Shown: positions 1 through 10,437, numbered from the stretch's first letter. The stretch is 64,000 nt of DNA from Tiliqua scincoides (GCF_035046505.1 NC_089823.1:228740604-228804603); one strand, 5' to 3'. The notes: generated by a model not told the origin, from the sequence alone. Made by a program: numbers and translations.

Positions 1-495
1 TTATGAGCTGCTATTGATTTGTGTATTTCATTTGTAAATAAGTTTTAGTTATATTTTTCTTTTAGTCTTGAATGCCCAGTGGTTGGAAAGAGAGAACGTC
101 CACATGAAATGAAAGCCTTTTTCTACTATAAGTCACTAGATTTATAGTAGATTGTCAAATAAGTCTTACAAAGAGTCCAACATCTATCCAGGTTTTGATT
201 CCATTAAAAATGTCACTTCTGGTTTTTCGAGGGGGGGGGAACTTAAGTTAAAGTTTTTGTTTTGTTTTGCTATAATCATTATAATCATTATTCTGTGCCC
301 AGTAGAGGCTGTGAGCCTCTGCTGGGTTCAGAAGATCTTTCAGAGGTAAGGGGATGGGTGTGGGGAGGCCCCAACGACCCAATTCGTGGATAAGTGAAAC
401 CACAGCTACAGGATCCACAGATACGGGGGGGCTGTATATGCTTAGGACTGTGTTGCATGATTTGCAGATGTGCTTATTTGTGATCTGAGGAATGG
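1..495. other. No recognised feature
   Basis: No gene or element is supported here. A 65-codon open frame at 152-349 has no recognisable domain and ends in ordinary unique sequence. The stretch at about 375-440, with GTGAAACCACAG and a G run, resembles a fragment of a dispersed repeat, but no ends are visible. Confidence 0.4.
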
Positions 496-640
496 TTGGT
501 TGGCAACCTTCAGTCTTGAAAGACTATGGTATGAGCCTACAGCACCCGGTATTCCCAGGCGGTCTCCCATCCAAGTACTAACCAGGCCTGACCCTGCTTA
601 GCTTCCGAGATCAGACGAGATCAGGCATCTGCAGGGTAAT
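496..640 (-). mobile_element. 5S rRNA-derived SINE, minus strand
   Basis: Read on the minus strand, this closely matches vertebrate 5S rRNA from the first internal control element to the 3' end, including AAGCTAAGCAGGGTC and the box-C-like TTGGATGGGAGACCGCC. It then continues into a non-5S tail containing TTTCAAGACTGAAGGTTGCC. That tail is shared with the LINE 3' ends at 12705-13110 and 32922-33686. The 5S-type internal promoter would drive RNA polymerase III transcription. It is a retroposed copy and not a 5S gene, because of the foreign tail and changed head. No clean target duplication was found. Confidence 0.9.
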
Positions 641-1181
641 ATTTAACAGTGATGTAACATTTGCAAATACCTGACTTGATTTCCGCTTGCATTGACAGGT
701 CACGTAAGTTGAATCCTACAATGAGCTGATTTCCGATTTCCTAAAAGAACATATTTGAGCCTTTTAGTGGACATTTTTTCCCCCTAAGGATGAGGTTGGA
801 TCCAGAGTTACATAGAGCTCCTCTTGTGCAATGGGGCTTTCACATTTCCCGTGCTTCTTGAAAAGCTGCTCATGAATGACAGGGGAGCCTCCAGAATGGC
901 ATGGGAATAGAATAGAAGAGGTATTCTAGGAGGGGGGAAATGGTGGAAATCAAGGGTCTTGCATAAGTGTAAGTACCTTGCACTCTCAGAAGGGACACTT
1001 TAGATCCAAGCAGTTGTGTAGCCATGGGGGGGGTGGCACATTAAGTTCTGCAGGTGTCACAATGTTCCATGTAAGTGGCCCCTTCCACTTGCAGTTGGAA
1101 CCATTCTGAGAACAACATGCAGGTACATTGCTATTAGTGCCCAGAATGGCTCCGATAGCAATAGGAGGTGCTATTTACATG

Positions 1182-1927
1182 CAGTGGCATAGCTAATGAA
1201 CATGTAGCCTGGTGCAGAGCTCAAAATGATGCCCCGGAAGTGATGTCACAACTGGAAGTGACATCACGCATCACACTCGGGCTTTTTAAAAAGCGCAAAT
1301 TGGGGGACAACCTGCCTCCTCTCCCCAGCAGTTCACTACACACTTGATCTGCCACCTCTCCCCAGCCAGAGGCATAGCTAAAACATCTATATGCTACCTG
1401 GAATCAAAGAAGATTTTGTAGCCGACTCCATGACCAAATCAAATTTAATTAGGTAAATAAATAAAAAGTGTGTCTTATTGGTTAGAGACACTATGTTGGG
1501 GTGAAGAGGAATAGTTGTTCTCCCCTTGCTAAATATAAGAGGCACACCACTTGAAAAAGTGCCTCTTTACCAATTAGCAGGAGTAGCTGTGTTATGATAC
1601 ATGGAAATGAGAGCTGACTCATATTAACACCTTAGTGGTTCCATGCTGTATCATAACAACATCTCATTGGCTCTCAGAACAATCAGTCTCATTGGTCAGT
1701 TTTGAGTTAAAGAAATACACTTTTTGTTCCATAAGGCAGTTGTGTTTTTGTTTTCTGGTTAATTGGCCATAACTTTTGATAGAATACAGATATTCAAATG
1801 GGGTTTGTTTCATTGCATTCTGCTTTAAATTACCTTTCCAAAGACGGGAAAGGTATGCTTTCTGCTTACATGGCTCGTTGTGACACCTACAGTACTCACT
1901 GCGCTGCCCCCTCTTGCTACGTCACAG
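1182..1927. mobile_element. hAT-like inverted-repeat DNA element, composite
   Basis: The left end reads CAGTGGCATAGCTAATG. The right end reads CTCTTGCTACGTCACAG, whose reverse complement resembles the left end. A second left-type end (CAGAGGCATAGCTAAA) lies at about 1377, so this is either two adjacent copies or one nested in another. There is no coding capacity, so it is non-autonomous. The part at about 1660-1830 recurs in reverse orientation at 42785-42930. No convincing 8-bp duplication is visible. The hAT assignment rests on the CAGTGG-type termini only. Confidence 0.5.
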
Positions 1928-2194
1928 GGTGCAAGTCATAATATTTAAGTACAGGAACCAAGTATGCATAGTTCTACCTGTAGAACTGCATCAACATCCG
2001 AAGTGCACTGTTGCCTGGTGTACAATATTAAACTGTGTTAATTTTGCTCTCAAGGAAAAATGCAAGAAGGTCCAAGTAGTAGTACCTTGTATGTTCCACT
2101 AGACTGGAAGGGATTAGCAGATGTGTAAAATGTGTGGAACCAGCTAGAAGTCTTGATTTGTGTAAAAACAAACTGGTTCCCTTATTCACTAGGG

Positions 2195-2741
2195 CAGGAG
2201 TGTCCAAACCCCAACCAGGGGGCCAAATCTAACTCTTGGGGAGGATTTTATCCAGCTCCCGAGCTTCCCCAGACTAAAAGGGTTCCCCAGTTCCCTCGGG
2301 GTTTAAAATAACTCAAAAGACACACTTCCAGGTGCTGAATGTAAGACAATGTAATGGAAAGAAATTATTCAACTACACTGCATTATATTCAGCACCTCTA
2401 GCATCTAAATGAAATATATACTGATGCTGAGAGACCTGGAATATAAGTATAAATATAATGTTTCTTAAACTTAAAACCGAGCAGAAATGAGACAAAAGAA
2501 AGGTTTGATTTGCATCATAGGTTGCTTGATGCTTTTTCAAAATCCATTCCCCCCTTTTCCTGGGCAAATCAATTTTGCCTTCTCTTCCCCTCCCCCTTCT
2601 ATCCCCCACCCACTTACTGTATTCAATCAAACTCTCAGCACATCGGTCCTCCATGTATTTATTATTTATTTATTTTCTGGCCCTCAACGCTGTGTCAGAT
2701 ACACAATGCGGCCCTCATGCCAAAAAGTTTGGAGACCCCTG
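2195..2741. mobile_element. Non-autonomous hAT (Charlie-like) element
   Basis: The termini form an inverted repeat. The left end is CAGGAGTGTCCAAACCCC and the right end is AAAAGTTTGGAGACCCCTG. CAGGGGT...CCAAAC termini are typical of vertebrate hAT elements. The flanking 8-mers (CACTAGGG and TGCTACGG) match at only 5 of 8 positions, consistent with an old insertion. The overlapping open frames of up to 109 codons show no transposase motif and are treated as chance. Confidence 0.6.
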
Positions 2742-3629
2742 TGCTACGGGGCAGGAGGAGCAAATGGTATGACTCCCTATGGAAGTCAAGGGGGCTGTTT
2801 TAGAACTTGGCAGTAAAGCACTTTTGAAGAATGCAATGTTCACATTTTTAAATGGTGTTAGACCGTCGCTCCAAATCTTATCTTGGTTTTTAAAAGACAG
2901 TGTGCTGCCGGTTATCTGATCCCTGTTACGTACAATACTGTTTGATAGGCAGAAGTGAAAGGCTGGCAGTATTGTACTGAGGCAGTTCTCTCTGGAAGGA
3001 GATTCTTTACTGACTCTAAAGTGCATTTGATATAATGCGCCAGGGTGACTGTCTTTACTATGTCTTTATTATAGAGTTGCGCTAGGTATGCAAGATACTA
3101 AATGGAGGGAAGAGAACGGGGTTAGTGTAATAGCATCCTAAAGCTGCCATAAATCTGTCTGCCTGTTTGCAGTGCATGGTGGGAAGAATGCTTAGGTTTG
3201 GAGAAGTTCATTCCAGGTCTTTTTTTCAAAGTATATTTCTTCAAAGCTGTTTTCCATTGCATGCTGTGGAAATCTGTAGCAGTGTAGGCATGGGTAGAAT
3301 CAGGACCTTTTGAACGGAGCATTTGCTGCTTCTGCTTCTGCACTGTGGCAAGTGGCAGGCTCCAAATCAGTGCTTTCCATGGGTATATGTGGCATTAGTG
3401 TTCTTAGTTTAGTCACTGAATTACTCTTTCAGATCTGCTGTCCTAGAAAAAGTCACTTATGGTGCACTACAGTACTAAGAATAGGAATCAGGAAGATCCC
3501 AGATTCAGATTGGAGAGGGATGCATCGGACAATGGCTGTTCATGACGTTAGTATAGAAGAGTACTATTGTACGGGTTAAAAGGCAGTATGCCTTGGAATA
3601 CTGGTTGTTGGGTACCAACACTGGCAGAA

Positions 3630-3765
3630 TTCTATTGCCTTCATGCCCTGCTTGTTGATTTCCTGGAGACATCTAGTTGATCACAGTAGGAAGCAGAGTG
3701 CTAGATTTCATGGGCCTTTGGTTTCACCCAGCAGGGCTCTTCTGACATTCTGAAACCAACTCAGT
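3630..3765 (+). mobile_element. Old CR1 LINE 3' fragment
   Basis: A diverged match to the CR1 3' region. It contains a degraded form of the run from the 'GGCATCTGG' segment through 'GGACTAGATGGGCC' to 'CCCAGCAGGGCTCTTCT'. There is no coding sequence. Divergence is much greater than in the CR1 copies at 55848-56300 and 57341-57588, so this is an older insertion. Confidence 0.5.
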
Positions 3766-3799
3766 TTGAAACTCACCAAGCAGCCCTTAAGCTAGCTAT

Positions 3800-3950
3800 T
3801 GTCTCTTAGCCTCAGTGTCATTCCCCCTGCCTGTGACAATATACAGATAATAATGCTAACCTCTCTCAAGGGAGTCTTGCTCGAATTGATAATATCTATA
3901 AAGTGCTTTGAACAGGCTAACATGCTATAAAACGGTGAAGTATTTCTTGG
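3800..3950 (+). mobile_element. MIR-like SINE fossil
   Basis: The order CTCAGTGTCATTCCCCCTGCC, then AGATAATAATGCTAACCTC, then ATAAAGTGCTTTGAACA, then a degraded GCTATAAAA follows the MIR core and 3' part known from amniotes. It is highly diverged and has no ends or duplication that can be defined. Confidence 0.45.
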
Positions 3951-5120
3951 GTGCAGGTTTGTGGCTATCCCATCTGTACATGTTCCATAGGAAGTTGACT
4001 CCTATTTCCCTCCCAGAGAGGTGCCTGCCAACTCAGAAGCTGATCAAATCCAGAGCACCAAAGGGAAAGTAATGTTGCAGCACAGGCAGCCTGCCAGTCT
4101 CTCTACACATGAGAGCCATCAAGCTCTTTGATCCACCTCTTGCCATTAGGTGGGCTTGGCGTGGATATATATGCTATATACTTCCTGAAATAGTGTGCCC
4201 CCGGTAGCCACATTTATAGCATCTGTGGATTTGACTCATTACAAATGCCATGGATACCAGGGGAAAGAGATTTCTGGTTTGCTTATCAGACTCAAGCCTC
4301 CCTGAGACCTCAGAAAGCTACTTACAGTTTGCTCATCAAACCAGAAGTGACTGTGGATTTGTGTTATCTGCAGATTCATGTATGTGTTGGTGGTCCTGGA
4401 AGGGATCCCCCCACAGATTAAAAGGGCAGACTGTTTATCCAGGATATTGGATATATAGCCCCTTTCCAGGTTTCAACTAGCCCTCTTGAGCCCACTCAGA
4501 CTTGCACCAGTCAAGGAGCTGGCACAGAGCTGAACAGACCCACTGGGGACTGAAGCATGGCAGACTAGGGAAGTTAAATTTTTCTTTTCTTTACCTCTGC
4601 ATTGCCTCATCGTCCCTGACTGGCCCATAGCCTACAGCGAAGCCCAGTTGCACCACTGCATGCTATCTGCTGACCTAGGACAGGGTTGGGCTAGTAGTTT
4701 TTGAGGTTCCATCTCTATGCAATGATGTCGCATAGTAACCCCCTTAAACTTGTTCAGACATTCATTCCATTGTGTGCTTCAAAATAAGACTCCCACCATT
4801 TCTCGTTGTGAAACCAGTCACACATCTCAGAGGAGCTCAGACTGGTAGATGCAGGGACCAAGGCTGTGCTTGTTCCAAGGAGCTCGAAAACACATCTGAT
4901 AGTCACACAAATTAAAACTATGCACATTTTGAGGGAATATTATTCCAACTAATGCTGAGATGTTGTATTTCACCATTACTAAATGACCACCCCATGTTAC
5001 CGTTGAAAAAAGGTGCCTCGTGTCACAGAAGCCATAGACTTGATATAGTGCATCTCGGGAACCGATAAATTTCACATGAAGTGGAAAATGTGCAATGAAA
5101 GGTTTTTTATAACCTCCTAA
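3951..5120. other. Unique-looking sequence, nothing recognised
   Basis: No gene, repeat boundary or RNA is supported. A 76-codon frame at 4250-4480 and an 82-codon minus frame at 4827-5075 lack recognisable motifs, splice context or repeated structure. Confidence 0.4.
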
Positions 5121-5394
5121 AATACGGATTTAGAGTCCAAGTATCACAACTTCTTTTTTATTGTAATTACTATCTCAGAATTTGTATTTTTTACAAAATG
5201 GAAAATACTATTGACTTTAATATGAGCAAAGTCTACATTCAATATTGTTTTTGACGATGAAATAACATATATGCTCTCATACTATAGCTATAAAATGTTG
5301 TGTTACATCAGTGTTTTTACAGAAAGACACTGAGACCTGGAATGTGGAAACTTTGAGCAAAAGCAATTTTGATTGTAAATTAATGTTTTTTTCC

Positions 5395-5511
5395 GTGGAT
5401 TATACTTTTTTTTTTTCCTAGAGATTAAACTGAATTGTGAATATCTGAATATAATGGACATTGCACTGAGGAATTGTCTGGAAAATTTTTCACTTACTTT
5501 ATTTTAATAAA
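5395..5511 (+). other. Possible 3'-terminal exon with poly(A) signal
   Basis: A long T-rich tract ends in TTTTCCTAG at about 5405-5421, a good splice-acceptor form. It is followed by an open frame starting IKLNCEYLNIMD and running 27 codons from 5424 to a TAA at 5505-5507. An AATAAA hexamer overlaps that stop at 5506-5511. A GT-rich stretch (ATGTTGGTT, about 5553-5561) lies at a usable distance downstream. The preceding 250 bases are AT-rich and repeat-free. I do not recognise the peptide. The order acceptor, short frame, stop and poly(A) signal is what a last exon looks like, but each part is common in AT-rich DNA. Confidence 0.2.
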
Positions 5512-5660
5512 CGGTTTAACTTTATCGATATGTTAGCCTGTAAACTTCTCTACATGTTGGTTCAGCCTAGTGATGAACACACAACAATGCAAAAGGAGAC
5601 TCTGCAATGAAACATTTGTTTGGGACAATAAATTTTGGCTCAGGGGAGACTAGACACTTA

Positions 5661-6229
5661 GGGTGCAATCTAGAGGCACCCTTGGACTGGCGCACTGGCC
5701 CAGGAGGGCTGCAAACATGCCATAAGGCAGATTTGCACCTCCTCGGGAGTCGGCAAGGCCGGTGCACAGAGGAGCACCAGCCTGCAGAAGCTGACACAAG
5801 CTTCCATGCCTACGGATGCACTGAGCCATGCATCAGCCCAGCTGGGCTGATGCAAGGCTCTGGGGTGGGTGGGGAGGAGGTGGGAGGTAGGCATTCCAGG
5901 GTGGGGGGAGGGCAGGCAGTGGGCAGCCCTGGGGGTGGATGGGTGGGAAGCAGGAGGCGGGGCTGGAAGCCAGCACTTATGCCAGATCCCAACCCCCATT
6001 CCCGGGGAGTTTGGAGCAGCTTGAAGTCATTCCACTCTCCTTGCACTTGTGCCACCTCAGGAGGTGGCACAATTCCAAGGAGACCCATAGGGGCTGGGGT
6101 GCCTTACCCAGAGGTAGGGGAAAAAGTTTCCCCTTACTTTCGGCTGAGCCACTTTAGGCCCCTATTCCGCACTGAATACAGCGCAAGCCTCTTGACTTGC
6201 CTGTTCCAGTGCAGGATAGGATTGTGCCC
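5661..6229. mobile_element. Inverted-repeat DNA element with TTA duplication
   Basis: The termini are GGGTGCAATC on the left and GGATAGGATTGTGCCC on the right, which are complementary over the outer bases. They are flanked by TTA at 5658-5660 and 6230-6232. A 3-bp TWA duplication is characteristic of PIF/Harbinger elements. The interior is GC-rich and non-coding. The 208-codon frame at 5607-6233 covers the element and is low-complexity, with no transposase features. Confidence 0.55.
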
Positions 6230-6378
6230 TTAAAGTCTTTGTGTTCACATTTACAGTTTTTGGGAAGCTATGCATAGATGAATCAAGGCCATAGAGCCAC
6301 AAAACTTACCAGGGAACCACATGCTTATATGATTTAAGTATTGCTGGATGGTACCAGTTGAGGTTGCAAGTAGAGGGG

Positions 6379-7024
6379 TGTTTTGCCAAATTCCCAGTCC
6401 AAGCTTCGCCTAGAGACTTATGTCCACTTTAAGCTAATCAGCTCCCCTGTGTTCCCCAACAATGGCCCTCATCCTGCACTGCTGGACCCCACCAAAAGGG
6501 CAGCTCGCCTGTTCAACCTGCAGAGGTCCTCCTTCCTCCCCTCTCCAGCCACCCCAGCAACAACTAGGTCCTCAGCAGATCTTGGGAGTGGCAGCCACAC
6601 ACCAATCTCCAGTGTCTCCAGCAATCCTTAGAAGTCCATTCACCCATCTGTCCTTTAGTCTGTTAGTCCATCAGTCAGTCAGCAGGTTCAGTAGTCCATC
6701 AGCCAGTCCATTAAGCCAACAGTTTAGTTATCTACATAAGAACAGCCCCACTGGATCAGGCCGTAGGCCCATCTAGTCCAGCTTCCTGTATCTCACAGCC
6801 CACCAAATGCCCCACCTCTCCTTCAAGCGCCTTCCTTCTGCTCTCAATCTCTCCAAAGCTCTTCCTTCTACACCCACCAAACTCTCCCTTCTTCACATGC
6901 TGCTTTTATCCCTTAATGACCTGGTGGCCTCTAGAGGCCACAGCTGTGCAGCATACCCACTGCTAGTTAGAGCCCTGGGGTTAACCCTATGCTTGCCTGT
7001 CAGTGCAAGGGACCATTGTTGACA
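6379..7024 (-). mobile_element. Solo-LTR-like repeat (copy 1), interrupted by CR1
   Basis: On the minus strand it begins TGTCAACAATGGTCCCTTGC, carries a TATA-like GGGATAAAAGCAGC and ends TTTGGCAAAACA. The same order appears at 9372-9831 and 40000-40593. TG...CA ends, a TATA-like box about 150 bp in and about 450-650 bp length fit a solo LTR of an old LTR retrotransposon. No internal region or flanking duplication was found. A CR1 fragment lies inside it at 6735-6813. The LTR family is not recognised. Confidence 0.4.
6735..6813 (-). mobile_element. CR1 LINE 3' fragment nested in LTR-like repeat
   Basis: CATAAGAACAGCCCCACTGG through AGTCCAGCTTCCTGTATCTC is the reverse complement of the CR1 3' end seen at 57341-57588. 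It splits the LTR-like repeat 6379-7024, so it inserted after that repeat. Confidence 0.75.
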
Positions 7025-7375
7025 CCACATCATATCTCTTCCAGGGATCTTGTGCATTTCCATTACAAGGGGATGAAGAGTGAATGTTTTAATGCTCCTT
7101 CATCTCTCCCTGCACATACAAAATTATGGCCTAATCCTACTGGGGGCTCTGTGCCAGTGTAATGTGCATTCTGGTGGCACAATATGCTTTATGCCCATCA
7201 CAACTGCCAGGCTGCACTCTGTGCCATAGAGTACAGCCTGGTCATTGGCAGAAGAGGTCAGTGGCCTTGTCTGCATGATAGTAGCCACTGGGGGGGGGGG
7301 TGCTGGGTATTGGTAAGTTGGTGCAGGGGATGGGAGGAATGGGGAAGGCTGGGAGTGGAACAGGATGGAGACTGA

Positions 7376-7554
7376 GGGTCCAATCCTATCCAATTTCCCA
7401 GTGCTGGTGCAGCTGTGCCAATGGGTCATGCATTGCATCTTGTGGTGGGGCAGCAGTCACAGAGGCCCCCTTAAGGTATGGGAACATTTGTTCCCTTACC
7501 TTGGGGCTGCATTGCAGCTACACCGGTGCTGGACAGTTGGATAGGACTGGGTCC
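7376..7554. mobile_element. 179-bp inverted-repeat MITE (copy 1)
   Basis: GGGTCCAATCCTATCCAA at the left and TTGGATAGGACTGGGTCC at the right are inverted repeats. The copy at 22771-22949 has the same length and matches throughout, including GGTATGGGAACATTTGTTCC. It is non-coding. Upstream at about 7130-7375 there is a degraded relative (ATGGCCTAATCCTACTGGGG). Confidence 0.6.
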
Positions 7555-7557
7555 TTA

Positions 7558-7618
7558 GGTAGGATTTAAATATATGGGACTTACTCCTGAGTAGACATAG
7601 CTAGGCTTGTGCTAAACA
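7558..7618. repeat. Half of a short palindromic MITE
   Basis: ATGGGACTTACTCCTGAGTAGACAT-type sequence (about 7575-7598) matches the right half of the short element seen complete at 9877-9970. The left half is not recognisable. Confidence 0.4.
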
Positions 7619-7619
7619 T

Positions 7620-8188
7620 TGTATATTTATAATGTTCTGAATGCTTTTAAAAGAAACATCAAAAATGGTGGTTGTTGTTTTGTTTTTAAAGAAAAATGTT
7701 ACCTAAATCTTTTAAAGGGCACTTAAAGTGAAGTCTAATGATTCAGTACCAATAGGGGTGACGAGACGGACTTACACTTCTCCTACTGAAGTGGGCACCG
7801 AGGATATGAAAGGCAGCTGTGCCCAACATGATCTACCAGTCCCAGTCCCAAATCTCTGCATCCAGAACTGAGCTTCCTGCACATTCTATTCTACAGCTTC
7901 ATTCTAATGCTGTTGTGGGAGTCTGGCACACCGCTCTCAGGAGGTGCGATCAGCGTTGGCACTGTCTGAGTGGGAGTGGGAGACTGCATTTAGCTCCCTT
8001 TGACCCCTCTGCTGTTGGATCCGGTGGCCAATCTCTTCCGGCAGGTGACTGGTGCTTCCCAAACTAACAGTGTCAGCTATTGTACAAAATGAGCCTGTCA
8101 CCTGGACCCAGCCCAGGTGGCCAGGAGTTCCCTGGGCACAGGGAACTCCTCGGCAGACAAGGCCTACTCGGGAGTAAGCCCTGAGTGT
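7620..8188. other. Unique-looking sequence, nothing recognised
   Basis: No gene or repeat boundary is supported. Open frames of 82 and 108 codons on opposite strands overlap one another and lack motifs. Confidence 0.35.
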
Positions 8189-8189
8189 C

Positions 8190-8876
8190 ATCAGGACTGG
8201 GGGCCGTGCAGGACCCCTACACGGGAGTAGGGACAGGGAACAGCTGGGAGCAGGAAGACACATGGGCCAGAAAGGTGGGGTTAGGCAGACCTGAGGTAAG
8301 CCTTATAAAGGAGCTGGAGAGGGAAGAGGGAGGTCACTCCTCTCCGGAGGGGTGGAAGGCCAGAGGGAAGCCAGTGGGAGAAGGTGACCCAGGCCAAAGG
8401 GAAAGGAGAAAGGCCTCCTTAGGAAGGGGGCTATGGGCATCTCTGGAGAGCAGAGGCCTGGGCAGAGACCTCCCTGCCCCCCCCCCCCGCATTCCCAGAC
8501 AGGTACTGTGGGCCCTCCCAAGGCCAGCCAGCCTGACCCCAGACTGCCGGGGCAGTGCTCTCCAGAGCCCTGGCACAAGGCTGAGGGACTCGGGCCGGGA
8601 GGCCAGGACTACAAGCTCCAAAGAACTGGAAAGCCTGGGGCCTGAGCCGCTCCGACAACAACGACACCAGTCAGCCTGAACTGAGGGGGGCTGTGAAGTA
8701 ACGAGCCCCCATGAATGTAAAGAGGTTGAATCAATTAAACAGCTTGTGTAAAGCTGCCCTACCTGTATCCCGTGCGTTAATTCACCATCGCGCCTAGACC
8801 GGGTAAGCCCCTCGCGCTCAGTACAGACCCCAGGGCAGGGGCCTCCTCCCGCCATGGACATTACAGAGCCACTAAC
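8190..8876. mobile_element. GC-rich unclassified repeat, possibly an LTR
   Basis: A sharply GC-rich block (AG-rich first half, a C run near 8478-8490) ends in an AT-poor unit holding AATTAAACAGCTTGTG. About 35 bases later comes CCCGTGCGTTAATTCACC. An AATTAAA-type poly(A) signal followed by a C/T-rich segment resembles the R-U5 part of an LTR. Boundaries are uncertain, no second copy is in the window and no duplication is seen. Frames of up to 199 codons on both strands are compositional. A diverged GC-rich transposon is an alternative. Confidence 0.3.
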
Positions 8877-9224
8877 TGTGGTGTGTGCATGTATAGATGA
8901 GCACTTTGTAGTTTCAAAGAGAAGAACCTGCACAGCTTACAGGACACTGACCTGAGAGGCCTTGTGAATGGCTTGCACTGACACACCTTCAGAAGCATCC
9001 TTTCGTAAGGAATACCGGCAATTCTGTCCTTCTGTGCTGTCCTTCTTTCTAACACAAAACAGTTACTGCTGTGGTAGCAGTTACAAAATTGACATGCTGT
9101 GGCTGAATCAACTTAGGATGTTGCTGCAATATGACAGCCCCATTCCTTTCCCTTGTGCCTGCTCTTCGGTCACACCAGTGCAGCGTACATTAGCCTGCTG
9201 AGTCAAGTGTGACCCAGTGGCTAG

Positions 9225-9320
9225 TTTTTGGCTTCACCTCTCTCTTACCTCCTGTAATATGGGTGTGATCTGCCCTGCAGAATTACTGGGATAACATATA
9301 TGTTGCACACTGTTTGTACA
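9225..9320 (+). mobile_element. Possible MIR-like fossil
   Basis: CTTACCTCCTGTAATATGGG, then CCTGCAGAATTACTGGGATAAC and a nearby ATATGTTGCACACTG follow the MIR 3' half in order, at low similarity. No ends are visible. Confidence 0.3.
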
Positions 9321-9371
9321 TGATCTGGTATAGCAGAAACACGCAAGATCCCTCGAGGAGATAGAGTGTAG

Positions 9372-9831
9372 TGTCAACAGTGGCCCCCTGATCTGAAAGA
9401 CCTGGGGAGCATGGGGTTAACAACAGGGCACAGCTGCGGCTACTTGAATGCAACAAGGCCCTCAGGGATAAAAGCAGCACCTGAAGGAGGGAGAATTGTG
9501 GGTGTAGAAAGGAGGAGGTTGGAGAGGCTAAGAGAGTGGAAGGAAGGAAAGAAAGAAGGGCTGATTGATGGACCAAACAGAGACTGCGGGAGACTGGTGT
9601 GTGGCTGCCACACTGAAGAGCTACTGAGAACCAAGGTTTGCTGCAGTGCCCAGAGAAGCTGCTGGTGGAAGAGGGGAGGAAGGAGGACCACTGCAGGTTA
9701 AACAGGTGAGCTACCCTAGTGGTGGGGTCCAGAAGTGCTGCAGCACAGAACTAGGGTCATTGTTGGGGGAAGAAGGGAACTAATTGGTCTGTGGTGGACA
9801 TAAGATAGCTAAAAGAAGAGTTGGCGAAACG
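9372..9831 (+). mobile_element. Solo-LTR-like repeat (copy 2)
   Basis: It starts TGTCAACAGTGGCCCCCTG, has a TATA-like GGGATAAAAGCAGC at about 9467-9480 and ends near GTTGGCGAAAC. It shares GGTGTGTGGCTGCCAC and the purine-rich middle with 6379-7024 in opposite orientation. There is no internal region, so it is most simply a solo LTR of an old element. No flanking duplication can be identified. The 96-codon frame inside is not considered coding. Confidence 0.4.
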
Positions 9832-9876
9832 TCTGGCCCAGTTAAGCACTCTTGAGTCCCATCAGTTAAGCATCTT

Positions 9877-9970
9877 AGAGCCCAATGCTAGACATGCCTA
9901 CTCAGAAGTAAATCCCATTGTCGTCAGTGGGGCTTACTCCCAGGAAAACATGGATAGGCTTGGGCTGTTA
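9877..9970. mobile_element. Short palindromic MITE, complete copy
   Basis: A short repeat with ends GCCCAATGCTAGACATG and CATGGATAGGCTTGGGC. The interior is itself symmetrical: AGTAAATCCCATTG pairs with CAGTGGGGCTTACT. Related copies lie at 25683-25808 and 46853-46948. The whole unit can fold back on itself. It is non-coding. Confidence 0.55.
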
Positions 9971-10051
9971 ATCTCTCCCACTGAAGTAATTTGAACTTCA
10001 GTGCATTTGACTTGGGCTGGATCATTGCCTTCTCCCATGACAGCAGTTTTT

Positions 10052-10206
10052 GGTGGTTGGCAACCTTCAGTCTCGAAAGGCTATGGTATAAGCCTACAGC
10101 ACCTAGTATTCCCAGGCGGTCTCCCATCCAAGTACTAACCAGGCCTGACCCTGCTTAGCTTCCAAGTTCAGATGAGATTGGGCATGTGCAGGGTAACAGT
10201 TGCTGT
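10052..10206 (-). mobile_element. 5S rRNA-derived SINE with target duplication
   Basis: A full-length copy. On the minus strand the head begins ACAGCAACTGTTACCCTGCA, followed by the 5S-derived body and a tail with AGCCTTTCGAGACTGAAGG. It is flanked by an exact 11-bp duplication CAGCAGTTTTT at 10041-10051 and 10207-10217, which proves insertion by target-primed reverse transcription. The box-C-like segment is conserved. It inserted at the T-rich edge of the retroposon at 10218-10437. Confidence 0.93.
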
Positions 10207-10217
10207 CAGCAGTTTTT

Positions 10218-10437
10218 ATTTTATTTCGCATTTTTATGCCACCCTTCTTCCAAGGAGCTCAGGGTGATGTACATGGTCCCTTCCCTTCCTTTGTCCTCAC
10301 AATAACCCTGTCAGGTAGGTGAGGCTAAGTGAGAGTGACGGGCCCAAGGTCACCCAGGAAGCTACATGACTGAGCAGGGATTTGAACCGGGATCTTCCAA
10401 GTCTAAGATGATGCTGTTGTTAACGTATCACCTACTT
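10218..10437 (-). mobile_element. Unclassified retroposon with T-rich edge
   Basis: TTATTTCGCATTTTTATGCC is followed by AAGGAGCTCAGGGTG, then CCTCACAATAACCCTGTCAG, then GGCCCAAGGTCACCCAGGAA and GGATTTGAACCGGGATCTTC. This ordered set is a common dispersed sequence of squamate and other sauropsid genomes that I know from memory. Its class (SINE or LINE tail) is uncertain. The orientation given is a guess from the T-rich left edge. Confidence 0.5.

Noticed and set aside
5607-6233. 208-codon open frame as a gene
   Set aside because: It lies within a GC-rich inverted-repeat element with TTA flanks. It is low-complexity (G/P/R-rich), with overlapping frames on the other strand.
8185-8933. Overlapping frames of 164 and 199 codons on opposite strands
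   Set aside because: Both are products of a GC-rich block. They have no motifs, no codon bias and no splice context.
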